A DNA stretch of 64,000 nucleotides from Bdellovibrionales bacterium RIFOXYD12_FULL_39_22 (lineage in GTDB: Bacteria > Bdellovibrionota > Bacteriovoracia > Bacteriovoracales > Bacteriovoracaceae), in assembly GCA_001770205.1 (NCBI GenBank), contig MEQL01000049.1, positions 1 through 64,000 of the forward strand, read 5' to 3'. Positions 33,322 to 41,635 of the stretch are shown piece by piece. The position numbers and the translations under genes are program-made. Each line of letters begins with the position of its first letter. Position 1 is the stretch's first letter. A model generated the notes under the pieces. It saw only the letters and a list, made by a program, of their open reading frames with translations. It made no database searches and was not told the origin of the DNA.

Positions 33322-34740
33322 ATGATTTTTTTCCTAGCAACACTACGCGCTACCTACTTTGCCTTTATTATTTTTAATATTACCATGCTGGGATGTACAC
33401 ACACTACCAAACCAAACCAAACTAGTGATAGCACTATCGTAAAAAAAACATCTTTATCTTCATCTTTTGATGATCAAGATGAATTTTATGAATATCCCGA
33501 AGATCTTGTTGTTGCTGAAAACAATCCCTTGCCAGATTCTATTGCTCCTATCTCCAAGGCCAATAGAAGCATTGCATCTCTTTCATCTCCGGCCGAAATT
33601 GAAATAACGTCCAAGCAATTTAAGGAGGAGTTTGGTGCCACGGGAGACGGAATTACTGAAGATGGGATGGCATTTTTCAAATTAATTGAATATGTAAATG
33701 CTCTTCCCCAAGATACACCCGTGAAAATTATTTTCAAAGATCGATATGTAATTACCGGCGGCCCCAATCTGGCAACAAAATTTGGAATGGTTCAAGGAAT
33801 CCCTCTGATTAAAAAAAAGAATGTAACCATCATCGCATCTGGCGCCGTATTTACTGTACCAAACTCATTTCTTTGGCAAAGGACTCTCCGCGGAGGTGAT
33901 GATAACGATTATTTTGCTCAGGGTTTTCATGTAACCGGTGCAAATTTTAAGATGATTGGCGGATTATTAGATGGCCACTTTCAACATCGCATTGAAAGTG
34001 GTGCCGCCAGACCTGTTGCTTCTGAACGTAATTATGGTGGAAATGAATATGGACTTTGGATGCAAGGACAAAATTGGCAATTATCTCAAGTGACTTCTCG
34101 CAATTGGGGAACTGATGCTCTTCTGGTTCAATCTCCCGGAAAAGCAGAAGATTGTAATTTCGTGCGCGGCCGTAGAAATAATGTTAGTGTTGCTGCAATA
34201 GGGGCAATTACTGAAAACAATCCTGTAATTTTTGATCGTTGCAATTTTTACAGAGCATCCGCTTATCCCGAGGACTATTACAATGCACCGGGATCTGGCC
34301 TGCAAATCGAAAGTAAAAAATTTCCAGCGACCGTTATTGTTCGAAACAGTGTTTTTAAAAATAGTCGAAGAAATTCCATTCGTCTGTCTAGTAATGCAAA
34401 AAATTGCGTGATTGAAAATACGGTTGTCGATTCTGACATTGAATTTAGATCACCAAAAGAGAGTGACGAATACTTGGGACATCTAGGTGGACATCGTTTA
34501 TATAAAGTTACGTTTGAGGAGCGCTCTTCTGTCCCTGCTATTTATGGCCGGAAGACCAATTCGCCAATTACTTTTGATAGATGTCTTTTTTTTGACTATA
34601 ACCTATCAGAAAGTCCGATTATACAACGCTCAAACTACAGAAGAACTCCAGATGGCCCATTAGAATACAATCCAATCAAAGTAAAAAATTGTCGCTCGCC
34701 ACTATCTAGTTTTGATTGGAATTCTCAAGTTTGGAAATAA
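33322..34740 (+). CDS. lipoprotein of the pectate-lyase-3 / right-handed beta-helix fold
   Basis: Encodes 472 residues. The signal ends TMLGCTH, a good lipobox with Cys25, followed by a low-complexity Ser-rich linker of ~65 residues. The folded part starts FGATGDGITEDGMAFFKLIEYVNALP, the entry motif of Pectate_lyase_3 proteins (GDGxTDD), then continues with repeating strands (GANFKMIGGLLDGHF, NWQLSQVTSRNWGTD, ATVIVRNSVFKNS, KNCVIENTVVDSD). These proteins are surface polysaccharide lyases, isomerases or binding proteins; no catalytic set can be assigned here. AGGAG precedes the ATG. It stands alone, after the tRNA terminator. Confidence 0.8.
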   Translation: MIFFLATLRATYFAFIIFNITMLGCTHTTKPNQTSDSTIVKKTSLSSSFDDQDEFYEYPEDLVVAENNPLPDSIAPISKANRSIASLSSPAEIEITSKQFKEEFGATGDGITEDGMAFFKLIEYVNALPQDTPVKIIFKDRYVITGGPNLATKFGMVQGIPLIKKKNVTIIASGAVFTVPNSFLWQRTLRGGDDNDYFAQGFHVTGANFKMIGGLLDGHFQHRIESGAARPVASERNYGGNEYGLWMQGQNWQLSQVTSRNWGTDALLVQSPGKAEDCNFVRGRRNNVSVAAIGAITENNPVIFDRCNFYRASAYPEDYYNAPGSGLQIESKKFPATVIVRNSVFKNSRRNSIRLSSNAKNCVIENTVVDSDIEFRSPKESDEYLGHLGGHRLYKVTFEERSSVPAIYGRKTNSPITFDRCLFFDYNLSESPIIQRSNYRRTPDGPLEYNPIKVKNCRSPLSSFDWNSQVWK

Positions 34741-34847
34741 TTAAGCCTTGGCCATTTAGAGCATCCCGCCAGACAATTCAATAATAGTAAAAGACTTTTT
34801 ATGCGTTACCTGATCTAATGGATAAAACATTGAACAGGGGAACTACA

Positions 34848-35213
34848 ATGAAACATTCTACTATCATAATTTTATCTTCTCTTCTTTTCTCTTTTTCTTC
34901 TTTTGCCATGACAAGATTACCTGCCGCATTAACCGATGATTTGCTTAAGACGGTGGCCATTGAACTATTAATTAATAACATCAACGAAAACTACCGTGTA
35001 ACCCAATTAACCGCCGGCCGTATTGATGATAATGGATTTGAATTGGCCGCGGCCATCGTTACCATCGTGAAGGCAAACGGAATTTGTATGAAAATTGCCG
35101 CCTCTGTTAGAGCGGACACTTGCACTAATGTTGAAACAAACTGCAAGCTAGGGGCCCACTCTCTCGACTGTAAAGAAAATTTAAGCGTCGAAGAATATTT
35201 GCTTCGACTATAA
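34848..35213 (+). CDS. small secreted protein
   Basis: Encodes 121 residues starting MKHSTIIILSSLLFSFSSFA (signal peptide). The mature domain starts MTRLPAALTDDLLKTVAIELLINNINENY and has four cysteines (GICMK, DTCTN, TNCKL, LDCKE) likely to pair. The ATG at 34848 has GGGGA seven bases upstream and is preferred to the ATG at 34818. Not recognised. It lies between the beta-helix lipoprotein gene and the HD-domain gene, all on the plus strand, with gaps large enough for separate transcription. Confidence 0.6.
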   Translation: MKHSTIIILSSLLFSFSSFAMTRLPAALTDDLLKTVAIELLINNINENYRVTQLTAGRIDDNGFELAAAIVTIVKANGICMKIAASVRADTCTNVETNCKLGAHSLDCKENLSVEEYLLRL

Positions 35214-35403
35214 TTAAACACATGCCTTCATAACCAAACGACCAAATATCCAATAGTTCAGGCCGAATAAATTACCAACAAACGCATTAAAATAGTCTTT
35301 TGTGCCATGGAAATTTTTGTCCATAATTGAAAGCAAGGGCAAGATCAACTACTATCTTGAATACACTTTATGTCTTCTTATATCTTCATTTGGGAGAAGC
35401 GAA

Positions 35404-36333
35404 ATGAATTACACACCACTGCGCATCGCCACGATTCGTCCAGAGAAAACGCTTACCTTTGATCTTTTTGTTCTCTTTAAGGATCAGTATCTAAAATATG
35501 CTGAACGAGGAAAATTTCTACAACATGAACAGGTAGCAAAATTGCGTGTACAGAAAATTGCCCGTTTTTTTATTCTCTCTTCTGATGAAGAAGCCTACTT
35601 GAAGTTTTTTTCAGAAATTATGAATGAAGCGATGAATTGTGCCAAAACAGGATTGGATGACAAAGCAACCATTATTAGCGAATCAGTTGGTACGGCCGTT
35701 GATCTTATGCGTGAAGATCCGGGAAGCAAAAATTCTTATCGCCTAACTCAGCAGGCAGCGCACGGCCTTCGTGCCATGATAAACTCTAATCCAGAGGCCC
35801 TTAAAGCAATTTTCGGAAAAGTAGCGCCAACCGATGATATTATTGTCAAACACTCAATGAATGTGGCCATGCTCTCAACAAAAATGGCCGAGCTAGTTAA
35901 ATGTAGTGAGGCGGAAATAGATAATATCGCAACCGCTGCACTAATTCATGATATAGGAATGTTTCAATTACCGGGTAGTGGCGCGCTATTTTCCAAAAAA
36001 CAAACACAACTATCTCCGCAAGAAAAAGTAGTTTATAAATCTCATATTGAAAAGGCAGTAAAGCTTCTTGAGGGGAAGAACTATATTAATCCAGCGATAA
36101 TTAATTTAATTATGCACCATGAAGAAAAATTATCTGGCAATGGCCCTCTTGGATTTAGAAAGCTGGGAAAACTCGAAGAGATTTTATCCATGGCCGATTG
36201 CTTTGATAAAAAAATTACCGCCAATAAAATGACAAAGAACGAGGCCATAAAAGAGTTTATGCTTGATGAATTGGGGAATTATGGCCTGGAACTTATGAAT
36301 GCCTTTAAGAAAATGGTTAGGGCATTAGATTAG
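35404..36333 (+). CDS. HD-domain phosphohydrolase, degenerate HD-GYP type
   Basis: Encodes 309 residues. The N-terminal ~130 residues form a DUF3391-like or regulatory helical part (IATIRPEKTLTFDLFVLFKDQYL). The HD domain shows HSMNVAMLS, then LIHDIGMFQLPG with the HD pair and LIMHHEEKLSGNGPLGF, the counterpart of HHExxxGxGYP in HD-GYP phosphodiesterases. The GYP tripeptide is replaced by GPL, so cyclic-di-GMP hydrolysis may be altered or lost. The ATG at 35404 has GGGAG 8 bases upstream and is preferred to a longer frame from 35302. Predatory bacteria use such proteins in lifestyle switching; a role here is inferred. Confidence 0.8.
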   Translation: MNYTPLRIATIRPEKTLTFDLFVLFKDQYLKYAERGKFLQHEQVAKLRVQKIARFFILSSDEEAYLKFFSEIMNEAMNCAKTGLDDKATIISESVGTAVDLMREDPGSKNSYRLTQQAAHGLRAMINSNPEALKAIFGKVAPTDDIIVKHSMNVAMLSTKMAELVKCSEAEIDNIATAALIHDIGMFQLPGSGALFSKKQTQLSPQEKVVYKSHIEKAVKLLEGKNYINPAIINLIMHHEEKLSGNGPLGFRKLGKLEEILSMADCFDKKITANKMTKNEAIKEFMLDELGNYGLELMNAFKKMVRALD

Positions 36334-36371
36334 AATTTGACAAGACTCTCTTCTATAAATATCATGCCAGA

Positions 36372-36474
36372 AGGTGGCCAGATCTGTGATGATAGTATGT
36401 GCGGCGAACTCCGCCAGGTCGGGAACGAAGCAACGGTAACTGTCTCTGCTAGGTGTTGCTGGTTTGGCCGCCGC
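36372..36474 (+). ncRNA. ffs: bacterial small SRP RNA (4.5S)
   Basis: The conserved domain IV core is visible: CAGGTCGGGAACGAAGCA, with a GGAA tetraloop closed by G-C and the asymmetric AGCA/ACGG internal loop contacted by Ffh. The ends GGTGGCCA (36373-36380) and TTGGCCGCC (36464-36472) pair to close the long hairpin, and a T run follows. It sits immediately upstream of dnaX, a common bacterial order. Exact ends are estimated. Confidence 0.9.
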
Positions 36475-36548
36475 TTATTTTTTCCATTTTAGATATATAG
36501 TTTTTTTGATCGCAAGATTTTTAACCGAGAGAAGGGGAGAGAATTATA

Positions 36549-38198
36549 ATGGCCTATCAAGTTCTGGCCAGAAAGTGGCGTCCGACAAAATTTGAAGAGG
36601 TCATTGGACAAGATCACATCATTAAATCTATCAAAAATGCCGTACTAAAAAATAAGGTGGGCCATGCCTATCTTCTTACCGGAACAAGAGGAGTCGGAAA
36701 AACTACCATCGCCAGAATTTTGGCCAAAGTTCTCCGCTGTGAAAACTTAGGCCCAGAGGCCACTCCTTGCGACAAATGTAGCTCCTGTCAAGATTTCTCT
36801 GGTGATGCCTCGATGAACATCCTCGAAATTGACGGTGCCTCAAATAATGGCATTGATAATATTCGGGAGTTAATTGCTAATGTGCAATATCTTCCAACTT
36901 CTGGCTCAAAGAAAATTTATATCATCGACGAAGTGCACATGGTAACTACTAGTGCTTTTAATGCTCTTTTAAAGACACTAGAAGAACCCCCTGCGCATGT
37001 TATTTTTATTTTCGCAACAACTGAGCCGGATAAATTAATGGGCACTGTCCTTTCTCGTTGCCAACGATTTGATTTGCGCCAAATGAAACTAGGGGACTTG
37101 GTGTCTTTTATTAATAAAATCGCTGCCGCCGAAAATATTAAATTTGAAAACAAAAGTCTTGTTGAACTTATTTGTAGGCAAGGAAATGGATCTGTCCGTG
37201 ACACTTTGTCTATTTTAGATCAAATTTTAAGCTACTCTCTGGATAATTTTGTTACTGAAGAAATCGTGGCCTCTTCTTTGGGAATTGCTAAGGCCTCGGC
37301 CTTGGCAGATCTCGCTTTGTCCATGTTTTCTGGAGATGTTGCACTCTGTTCAAAGATATATCGAACACTAATCTACGAAAATGTGGCCATAAAAAATATC
37401 GTTTCCCAACTTTTAGATTTTATTTTTGATTGCATTGAGGCATTAAAAAATAATAAGCGATCATCTCATCATCTAGATTTATCTTTGGCCGAACTATATT
37501 GGATTTATGAAACAATTTCTCGCGATAGTGTTTGGGCAACTACCACCATTTCATCCGTTAACGTTGTTGAAATCATTTTACAAAAAATAACTTTGCGCCG
37601 AACATTTTTTAATAAAACAATTTCGGTCGAAAAAAAAAACTCTGATCCCCTCCCCTCCATCACAGTAGATAGATCTCCGGCAATAGAAGACAGGCCTCCT
37701 CTTGAACTTTCTCTTGTCAAAGAAGAAGCACGAAATTCTCCTTTGGAAAAAAACTGGGAAGGATTTTTGCATTACCTCGCGGCCATCTCGCCGGTTTCGG
37801 TGGCAAATTTAGAGCAAGGAAATATTACTAAGATTTCCAACCTTGCTAATTCCGCTCTCCCGTTGGAAATTGAACTTTCCTTCGGAGAGGCAGAACAAGT
37901 TTTTTATGAGCACTTACAAGAAAAATCTGTTCAAGAAAAATTAATTGAGCATCTATCAGAATATTTTTCAAAGAATAAGAGCAATTTGAAATTAGAATTT
38001 AAACTAATAAATGCCCACGAGCGAGAACGAACTAATTTCCAATCAAGAATGGAACAAAAGCTTGAAGATGAAGAGAAAAATGCGGAAAATTGGCGACAAG
38101 AACTTTTAAATGATGAAATTATTCTTTCTGCCGAAAAATTATTTAACTCTAAAATTGATAAAGTCGTAATTAATAAGCAACAGGAGCTGAAAAAATGA
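36549..38198 (+). CDS. dnaX: DNA polymerase III subunit tau/gamma
   Basis: Encodes 549 residues of the clamp-loader ATPase. Walker A is GTRGVGKTT at residues 45-53, the zinc-binding cysteines are in RCENLGPEATPCDKCSSCQ, Walker B is IIDEVHM, and the SRC motif is in LSRCQRFDLRQ. Domains I-III end near residue 360, then a charged linker and a C-terminal region with GEAEQVFYEHLQEKSVQEKLIEHLSEYF. It loads the sliding clamp and couples polymerases at the fork. An A10 run lies at codons 361-364, exactly at the domain III boundary. Its stop overlaps the ybaB start by four bases. It begins the long plus-strand operon. Confidence 0.97.
   Translation: MAYQVLARKWRPTKFEEVIGQDHIIKSIKNAVLKNKVGHAYLLTGTRGVGKTTIARILAKVLRCENLGPEATPCDKCSSCQDFSGDASMNILEIDGASNNGIDNIRELIANVQYLPTSGSKKIYIIDEVHMVTTSAFNALLKTLEEPPAHVIFIFATTEPDKLMGTVLSRCQRFDLRQMKLGDLVSFINKIAAAENIKFENKSLVELICRQGNGSVRDTLSILDQILSYSLDNFVTEEIVASSLGIAKASALADLALSMFSGDVALCSKIYRTLIYENVAIKNIVSQLLDFIFDCIEALKNNKRSSHHLDLSLAELYWIYETISRDSVWATTTISSVNVVEIILQKITLRRTFFNKTISVEKKNSDPLPSITVDRSPAIEDRPPLELSLVKEEARNSPLEKNWEGFLHYLAAISPVSVANLEQGNITKISNLANSALPLEIELSFGEAEQVFYEHLQEKSVQEKLIEHLSEYFSKNKSNLKLEFKLINAHERERTNFQSRMEQKLEDEEKNAENWRQELLNDEIILSAEKLFNSKIDKVVINKQQELKK
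37630..37639 (+). promoter_or_regulatory. A10 slippery run inside dnaX
   Basis: Ten consecutive A residues in the context GTCG-A10-CTCTGA. A slip adding one A, or a -1 ribosomal shift, leads after AAA CTC directly to a TGA stop, giving a product of about 365 residues that ends just after domain III, i.e. a gamma-type subunit. Loss of one A also reaches a stop (TAG) within about nine codons. Confidence 0.55.
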
Positions 38199-38512
38199 GT
38201 AAGGGAAATATGAACCAAATGCTAAAGCAAGCATCTCAAATGCAAAACAAATTGATGACACTGCAGAAAGAATTAGAGGCTCGAGAACTAGATATTTCTG
38301 CGGGTGGTGGCATGGTTAAAATTAAAATAAATGGTAAGCAAGAAATTTTAAATTTCGAACTAAATCCAGAGTGCGTAGATCCTTCTGATGTGGAGATGTT
38401 ACAAGAATTGGTGAAAACGGCCGTGAATCAAGCAATTAAAGAATCACAAGACATGGTATCAACTGCCATGTCAAAAATTTCTGGTGGCATTAATATTCCG
38501 GGACTATTTTAA
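38195..38512 (+). CDS. ybaB: YbaB/EbfC nucleoid-associated protein
   Basis: Encodes 105 residues of the YbaB/EbfC family, small dimeric DNA-binding proteins. Typical features are the N-terminal helix rich in Gln and Met (NMNQMLKQASQMQNKLMTLQKELE), the turn SAGGGMVKIKINGKQEIL, and DVEMLQELVKTAVNQAIKESQ. It sits between dnaX and recR, with start and stop overlaps to both (ATGA and TAATG), the arrangement conserved across many bacteria. It likely binds DNA and shapes nucleoid structure or supports recombination. Confidence 0.95.
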   Translation: MSKGNMNQMLKQASQMQNKLMTLQKELEARELDISAGGGMVKIKINGKQEILNFELNPECVDPSDVEMLQELVKTAVNQAIKESQDMVSTAMSKISGGINIPGLF

Positions 38513-39108
38513 TGATCGAACTCCCGGAGTCTATTAATAATTGCGTGGCATTTTTTAAAAAACTCCCCGGAGTAGGGGAGAAAACGGCCATTCGCCAGGT
38601 TTTGTTTTTGGCCGGGCTCGACATGCGAGATTTGGCGGCCTTTGGCGACGCTTTACGGGCACTTGCCGAGATAAAAAAATGTCAGGTTTGCGGAATGCTC
38701 TCCGACAACGACCTCTGTAAAATATGCAGCGATCATGGCCGCTTTGCCAGCAAAACAATCTGCGTAGTTGAAAACATCAATGATTGCATTGCTATTGAAA
38801 AAAGTGGCAACTACCATGGAAAATTTCACGTTTTGGGAGGAGTTCTAAACCCACTCTTGGGCCAAGGCCCTGATGAAATCAATTTAGATCGCTTAAAGGA
38901 ACGAATCGTTGCCGAACAGGTCGAGGAGATTATTTTGGCGATTAACCCTACCGTAGAAGGGGATGCCACTTGTTCTTATATAAAACAGTTTTTGCCGGAA
39001 TCAATAGAAATAGATAGAATTGGATTTGGTATGCCAATTGGAGGAAGTCTGGAGTATCTTGATGCTATGACTATCACCAAGGCGCTGGAAAACAGAAAGA
39101 AAATATAG
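38512..39108 (+). CDS. recR: recombination mediator RecR
   Basis: Encodes 198 residues. The N-terminal helix-hairpin-helix is KLPGVGEKTAIRQVLFLAG, the zinc finger is CQVCGMLSDNDLCKIC, and the Toprim domain contains ICVVENINDCIAIEKSG and YHVLGG-like FHVLGGVLNPLLGQGPDEINLDRL, with the conserved NPTVEGDATCSYI. RecR with RecO loads RecA at gapped DNA. Its start overlaps the ybaB stop by one base (TAATG). All expected motifs are intact. Confidence 0.97.
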   Translation: MIELPESINNCVAFFKKLPGVGEKTAIRQVLFLAGLDMRDLAAFGDALRALAEIKKCQVCGMLSDNDLCKICSDHGRFASKTICVVENINDCIAIEKSGNYHGKFHVLGGVLNPLLGQGPDEINLDRLKERIVAEQVEEIILAINPTVEGDATCSYIKQFLPESIEIDRIGFGMPIGGSLEYLDAMTITKALENRKKI

Positions 39109-39119
39109 GTTATATTCTT

Positions 39120-39644
39120 ATGTCACATAGTAATTTTCAAACCATCATTGCCAAATTTTTTGATGGATATGATTTAGAAAAATCTCTTAAGCAAAATAGT
39201 ATTTATCTGTGCCGCAACGATGGTATTTTGCTCTATACCTGTACTGGAAAAAAAATGGCACCCTCTTTAGATGATGTTTCGATCGGTGCTTTGCTGGGAG
39301 GCGTTTGGCAAGCGGCCGAGGCACTGGCCTCTTTTATTCCAACCAAGGCCATGTCAGATCGAAATCCCCCCGTCTATCGTTTGAGTTTTGATGATTCTTC
39401 TCAAGGAGTCTATATTCTTCCTATTACTCATCAGGCGCAAAAATATTATCTCTCTTTGAGTTACGCCCAGGAAATTAATCCCGGGCAATTGAAGGCAAAT
39501 TTTCGCAAACTGGGAGAGGATTTGAATAAATTTTTAGATAAAAAGAAAATGGCAAATATCGTTACCGACAAAAAAGATAATTTGCTTTTTAATAATATAA
39601 CTGATGAAGAGATGGATAGTCTTTTTAACTTTGCGGGCAACTAG
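39120..39644 (+). CDS. roadblock/LC7-like protein, probable MglA partner
   Basis: Encodes 174 residues. The first ~130 residues have the alternating pattern of a roadblock/longin-type fold (NSIYLCRNDGILLYTCTG, DDVSIGALLGGVWQAAEALASF, QGVYILPITHQAQKYYLSLSY), similar to MglB-like regulators, and the C-terminal tail is charged. It is encoded 18 bases before mglA in the same operon, as MglB often is. MglB proteins activate the GTPase of MglA and fix cell polarity. The family call is by fold pattern and context, so only moderate certainty. Confidence 0.6.
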   Translation: MSHSNFQTIIAKFFDGYDLEKSLKQNSIYLCRNDGILLYTCTGKKMAPSLDDVSIGALLGGVWQAAEALASFIPTKAMSDRNPPVYRLSFDDSSQGVYILPITHQAQKYYLSLSYAQEINPGQLKANFRKLGEDLNKFLDKKKMANIVTDKKDNLLFNNITDEEMDSLFNFAGN

Positions 39645-39662
39645 ATTTAGGTAATAAAAAAT

Positions 39663-40256
39663 ATGTCATTAGTAAATTATCCAAAAAAAGAAGTTAATTG
39701 CAAAATCGTCTACTACGGGCCAGGGATGGGTGGTAAGACTACTAATATCCAATATGTCTATAAAAAGACGGTTAAAGATGCCAAAGGGAAAATTATTTCG
39801 ATAAATACCGCTAACGAACGCACAATTTTTTTTGACTTTCTTCCTTTGGATTTAGGAGAAATTCGCGGTTTTAAAACTCGTTTTCACCTATATTCGGTGC
39901 CTGGCCAAGTTTTTTATGAATCAAGTCGCAAATTGATTTTGCGAGGAGTGGACGGCGTAGTCTTTGTGGCCGACTCACAGGTTGATCGAATGGAAGCAAA
40001 CATCGAAAGTTTGCAAAGTTTACAAAACAATCTTTTAGAACAAGGATACGATATCCATAAAATTCCACTCGTCATGCAATGGAATAAGCGGGATCTTCCG
40101 AATATTTCTTCGGTAGAAAACTTGAAGACCGAACTAAATAAGTGGAATGCTCCTGATTTTGAGTCCGTAGCAACCGATGGTTCTGGTGTTTTTGAAACTC
40201 TTAAAATGATTAGCAAGCTAGTTTTAATGAATTTGCGTGGTGGCCTTTCTGCGTAA
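39663..40256 (+). CDS. mglA: MglA-type small GTPase
   Basis: Encodes 197 residues of the bacterial Ras-like MglA family, cytoplasmic polarity switches that control gliding in myxobacteria and prey invasion in Bdellovibrio. Walker A is GPGMGGKTT at residues 19-27, switch II is in FHLYSVPGQVFYESSRKLILRGVDGVVFVADS (with the PGQ glutamine), and the guanine-specificity motif is NKRDLPN. The usual switch I region TANERTIFFDFLPLDLG is present. It follows the roadblock-like gene and precedes rsmH by 11 bases in the same transcript. Confidence 0.93.
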   Translation: MSLVNYPKKEVNCKIVYYGPGMGGKTTNIQYVYKKTVKDAKGKIISINTANERTIFFDFLPLDLGEIRGFKTRFHLYSVPGQVFYESSRKLILRGVDGVVFVADSQVDRMEANIESLQSLQNNLLEQGYDIHKIPLVMQWNKRDLPNISSVENLKTELNKWNAPDFESVATDGSGVFETLKMISKLVLMNLRGGLSA

Positions 40257-40267
40257 GGAACATTCTT

Positions 40268-41227
40268 TTGAATAGCGAATATGGCCAACATATTTCTGTC
40301 TTGCTGCAAGAGTCTCTGGATTATTTACTGGGAAAAATCTCTCCTGAAGATAGCAGCGTTAAATATTTTGCTGATCTTACCTTCGGCCGAGGCGGCCACT
40401 CTTTAGCATTATCTCAACGAAATAGTTCTATACAACTTATTTGCCTCGATCAAGATCCAGAGGCCATTGAAAATGGCAAGGCAATGATCGCAGAAAAAAA
40501 TCTATCAACACGAATCACTTTGCATCATGCAAATTTTCGGAACTTTAAAAAAATAGTCGAAACAAACCATCTAGAAATTATGCAAGGCCATGGTGGATTT
40601 GACGGAATTTTGATTGACCTAGGAGTCTCTTCTCATCAATTTGATACCGGAGAGCGAGGATTTTCATTTCGCTTCGACGGGCCCCTTGATATGCGCATGA
40701 ATCCCGATGATGGTGGTGAACTTAATAGTTTTTCTACTGCGGCAGAGCTCATTAAAAATAGCACCCAAGAAGATCTAACAAAAATTTTTTTTGAATATGG
40801 AGAAGAGAAATTTGCTAAAAGAATTGCCCAAAAAATTTGTGAGGAGAGAAAAGTCCGAGAGATTAAGACTACCAACGATTTAGAAGAGATTATTTTTCAC
40901 TGCTACCCGAAGGCCATGCGCCATGAAAAAATACATCCTGCCACTCGTGTTTTTCAAGCATTGCGAATTGCTGTCAATCACGAACTAGAAATTATTGAAG
41001 AGATGATTCCCATCCTCGCCCAAATGCTTTGCGTTGGTGGAAGATTGGCCATCATAAGTTTTCATTCATTAGAGGATAGAATTGTAAAACACTCTATGAG
41101 AAATTTGGAAAAAAATGAGGAGATTGGTCGGGTATTAACAAAAAAACCAATCATTCCCAGCAACGAAGAAATTTTGAGGAATTCTCGAGCAAGAAGTGCT
41201 AAAATGAGAGTGTTGGAGAGATTATAA
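40268..41227 (+). CDS. rsmH: 16S rRNA (cytosine-N4)-methyltransferase RsmH
   Basis: Encodes 319 residues from a TTG start preceded by AAGGAA. SAM-binding motif ADLTFGRGGHSLAL, the loop FDGILIDLGVSSHQFDTGERGFSFRFDGPLDMRM and the C-terminal GGRLAIISFHSLEDRIVKHSMR are diagnostic. It methylates C1402 of 16S rRNA and classically opens the division/cell-wall (dcw) cluster, here followed by ftsL and ftsI. The transcription regulator gene mraZ, which often precedes it, is absent; mglA takes that position. Confidence 0.96.
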   Translation: MNSEYGQHISVLLQESLDYLLGKISPEDSSVKYFADLTFGRGGHSLALSQRNSSIQLICLDQDPEAIENGKAMIAEKNLSTRITLHHANFRNFKKIVETNHLEIMQGHGGFDGILIDLGVSSHQFDTGERGFSFRFDGPLDMRMNPDDGGELNSFSTAAELIKNSTQEDLTKIFFEYGEEKFAKRIAQKICEERKVREIKTTNDLEEIIFHCYPKAMRHEKIHPATRVFQALRIAVNHELEIIEEMIPILAQMLCVGGRLAIISFHSLEDRIVKHSMRNLEKNEEIGRVLTKKPIIPSNEEILRNSRARSAKMRVLERL

Positions 41228-41276
41228 TTATCCTCTCTCCTTAATTTAAGTTAGATACAAACCAAGGAGTGGTTGT

Positions 41277-41618
41277 ATGGCAATAATTAGGCCGTCGGCC
41301 GGGGCCAGTAGGGCGACAAAAAAAGAGCGAAAAAGTTTAGGCGAGTTTGTAAAAAATATCTTTTTTAGCTCTCAAGGATTTCCCATTTTTCTCACAGGCT
41401 CAGTAATAGCAATTTTAATTGTCCTTTTCCGCATGAAGGCCGTTGAGCTGGACTACGAAATGATTACTATCCGTGAAAAAATTAATGATTCCCAGGCCGA
41501 GACAAAGGAATTGGATGCTGAAAAAGCAAAGCTTCTGGCCGTTGATCGACTGCGTGGCCTTGCAAAAAAATATGAACTACACACTCCTCAGCAAGAACAA
41601 ATTATTGTTATTCCTTAG
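41277..41618 (+). CDS. ftsL: cell division protein FtsL
   Basis: Encodes 113 residues with the FtsL layout: a basic cytoplasmic N-terminus (RATKKERKSLGEFVKN), one membrane segment (FPIFLTGSVIAILIVLFRM) and a coiled-coil periplasmic part (ELDYEMITIREKINDSQAETKELDAEKAKLL) ending in a short tail. FtsL joins FtsB and FtsQ to activate septal peptidoglycan synthesis. Sequence conservation in this family is low, so the call relies on topology and its position between rsmH and ftsI. AAGGAG lies upstream of the start. Confidence 0.85.
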   Translation: MAIIRPSAGASRATKKERKSLGEFVKNIFFSSQGFPIFLTGSVIAILIVLFRMKAVELDYEMITIREKINDSQAETKELDAEKAKLLAVDRLRGLAKKYELHTPQQEQIIVIP

Positions 41619-41635
41619 AGGACAGATATTTTAAA

